6,950 bases of DNA from Actinomycetota bacterium. Lineage in GTDB: Bacteria > Actinomycetota > Humimicrobiia > Humimicrobiales > Humimicrobiaceae. Location of the stretch: positions 1 through 6,950 of the forward strand of contig JAQVHC010000047.1 in the NCBI GenBank assembly GCA_028696435.1. Direction: 5' to 3'. The notes under the pieces are model-generated. The model saw only the letters and a list, made by a program, of their open reading frames with translations, was not told the DNA's origin and did no database searches. This document shows positions 6,943 through 6,950 of this stretch, one piece after another (the stretch's first letter is position 1; each line of letters starts with the position of its first letter). A program made the position numbers and the translations under genes.

Positions 6943-6950
6943 TATGCTAA

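Overview
The window is part of a bacterial surface-polysaccharide (O-antigen or capsule type) gene cluster. All genes lie on the minus strand, so transcription runs from about position 6942 towards position 1. No RNA gene, insertion sequence, CRISPR array, origin or convincing terminator is visible. The gaps between genes are short (15 to 88 bases), as in an operon.

In transcription order the genes are as follows. A WlbA/WbpB-type sugar dehydrogenase (5947-6942), a WlbB/WbpD-type hexapeptide N-acetyltransferase (5344-5931) and a WlbC/WbpE-type PLP aminotransferase (4140-5282) form a compact block. Next come a Wzx-type flippase (2765-4051) and an asparagine-synthase-like amidotransferase (1135-2736). 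Last are a 3' remnant of a polysaccharide-deacetylase-family gene (about 712-1113) and a WlbD/WbpI-type UDP-sugar 2-epimerase (1-715). The epimerase carries a frameshift and runs off the window.

From family knowledge, WlbA, WlbC and WlbB convert UDP-GlcNAcA to UDP-2,3-diacetamido-2,3-dideoxyglucuronate (UDP-GlcNAc3NAcA), and WlbD epimerises it to UDP-ManNAc3NAcA. The UDP-GlcNAc 6-dehydrogenase (WbpA/WlbE role) that supplies the pathway is not in the window. The amidotransferase is a candidate for turning a uronic acid of this kind into a uronamide, and Wzx would flip the finished lipid-linked repeat. No glycosyltransferase, polymerase or ligase is present here.

Two things stand out. First, the end of the cluster is damaged: the deacetylase has lost its N-terminal part, and the epimerase reading frame breaks after codon 163, although its true continuation is readable in another frame. 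Second, the flippase and amidotransferase genes look clearly more AT-rich than the wlbABC block in the lines I sampled. This suggests that they were brought in as a separate cassette, with the deacetylase stub marking one edge.

Organism: AT-rich, with mostly weak or absent Shine-Dalgarno sequences. That fits a low-GC Gram-negative lineage such as Bacteroidota or relatives better than a low-GC Firmicute, but the assignment is a weak inference. I see known families in an unusual, partly broken arrangement rather than a wholly new system.
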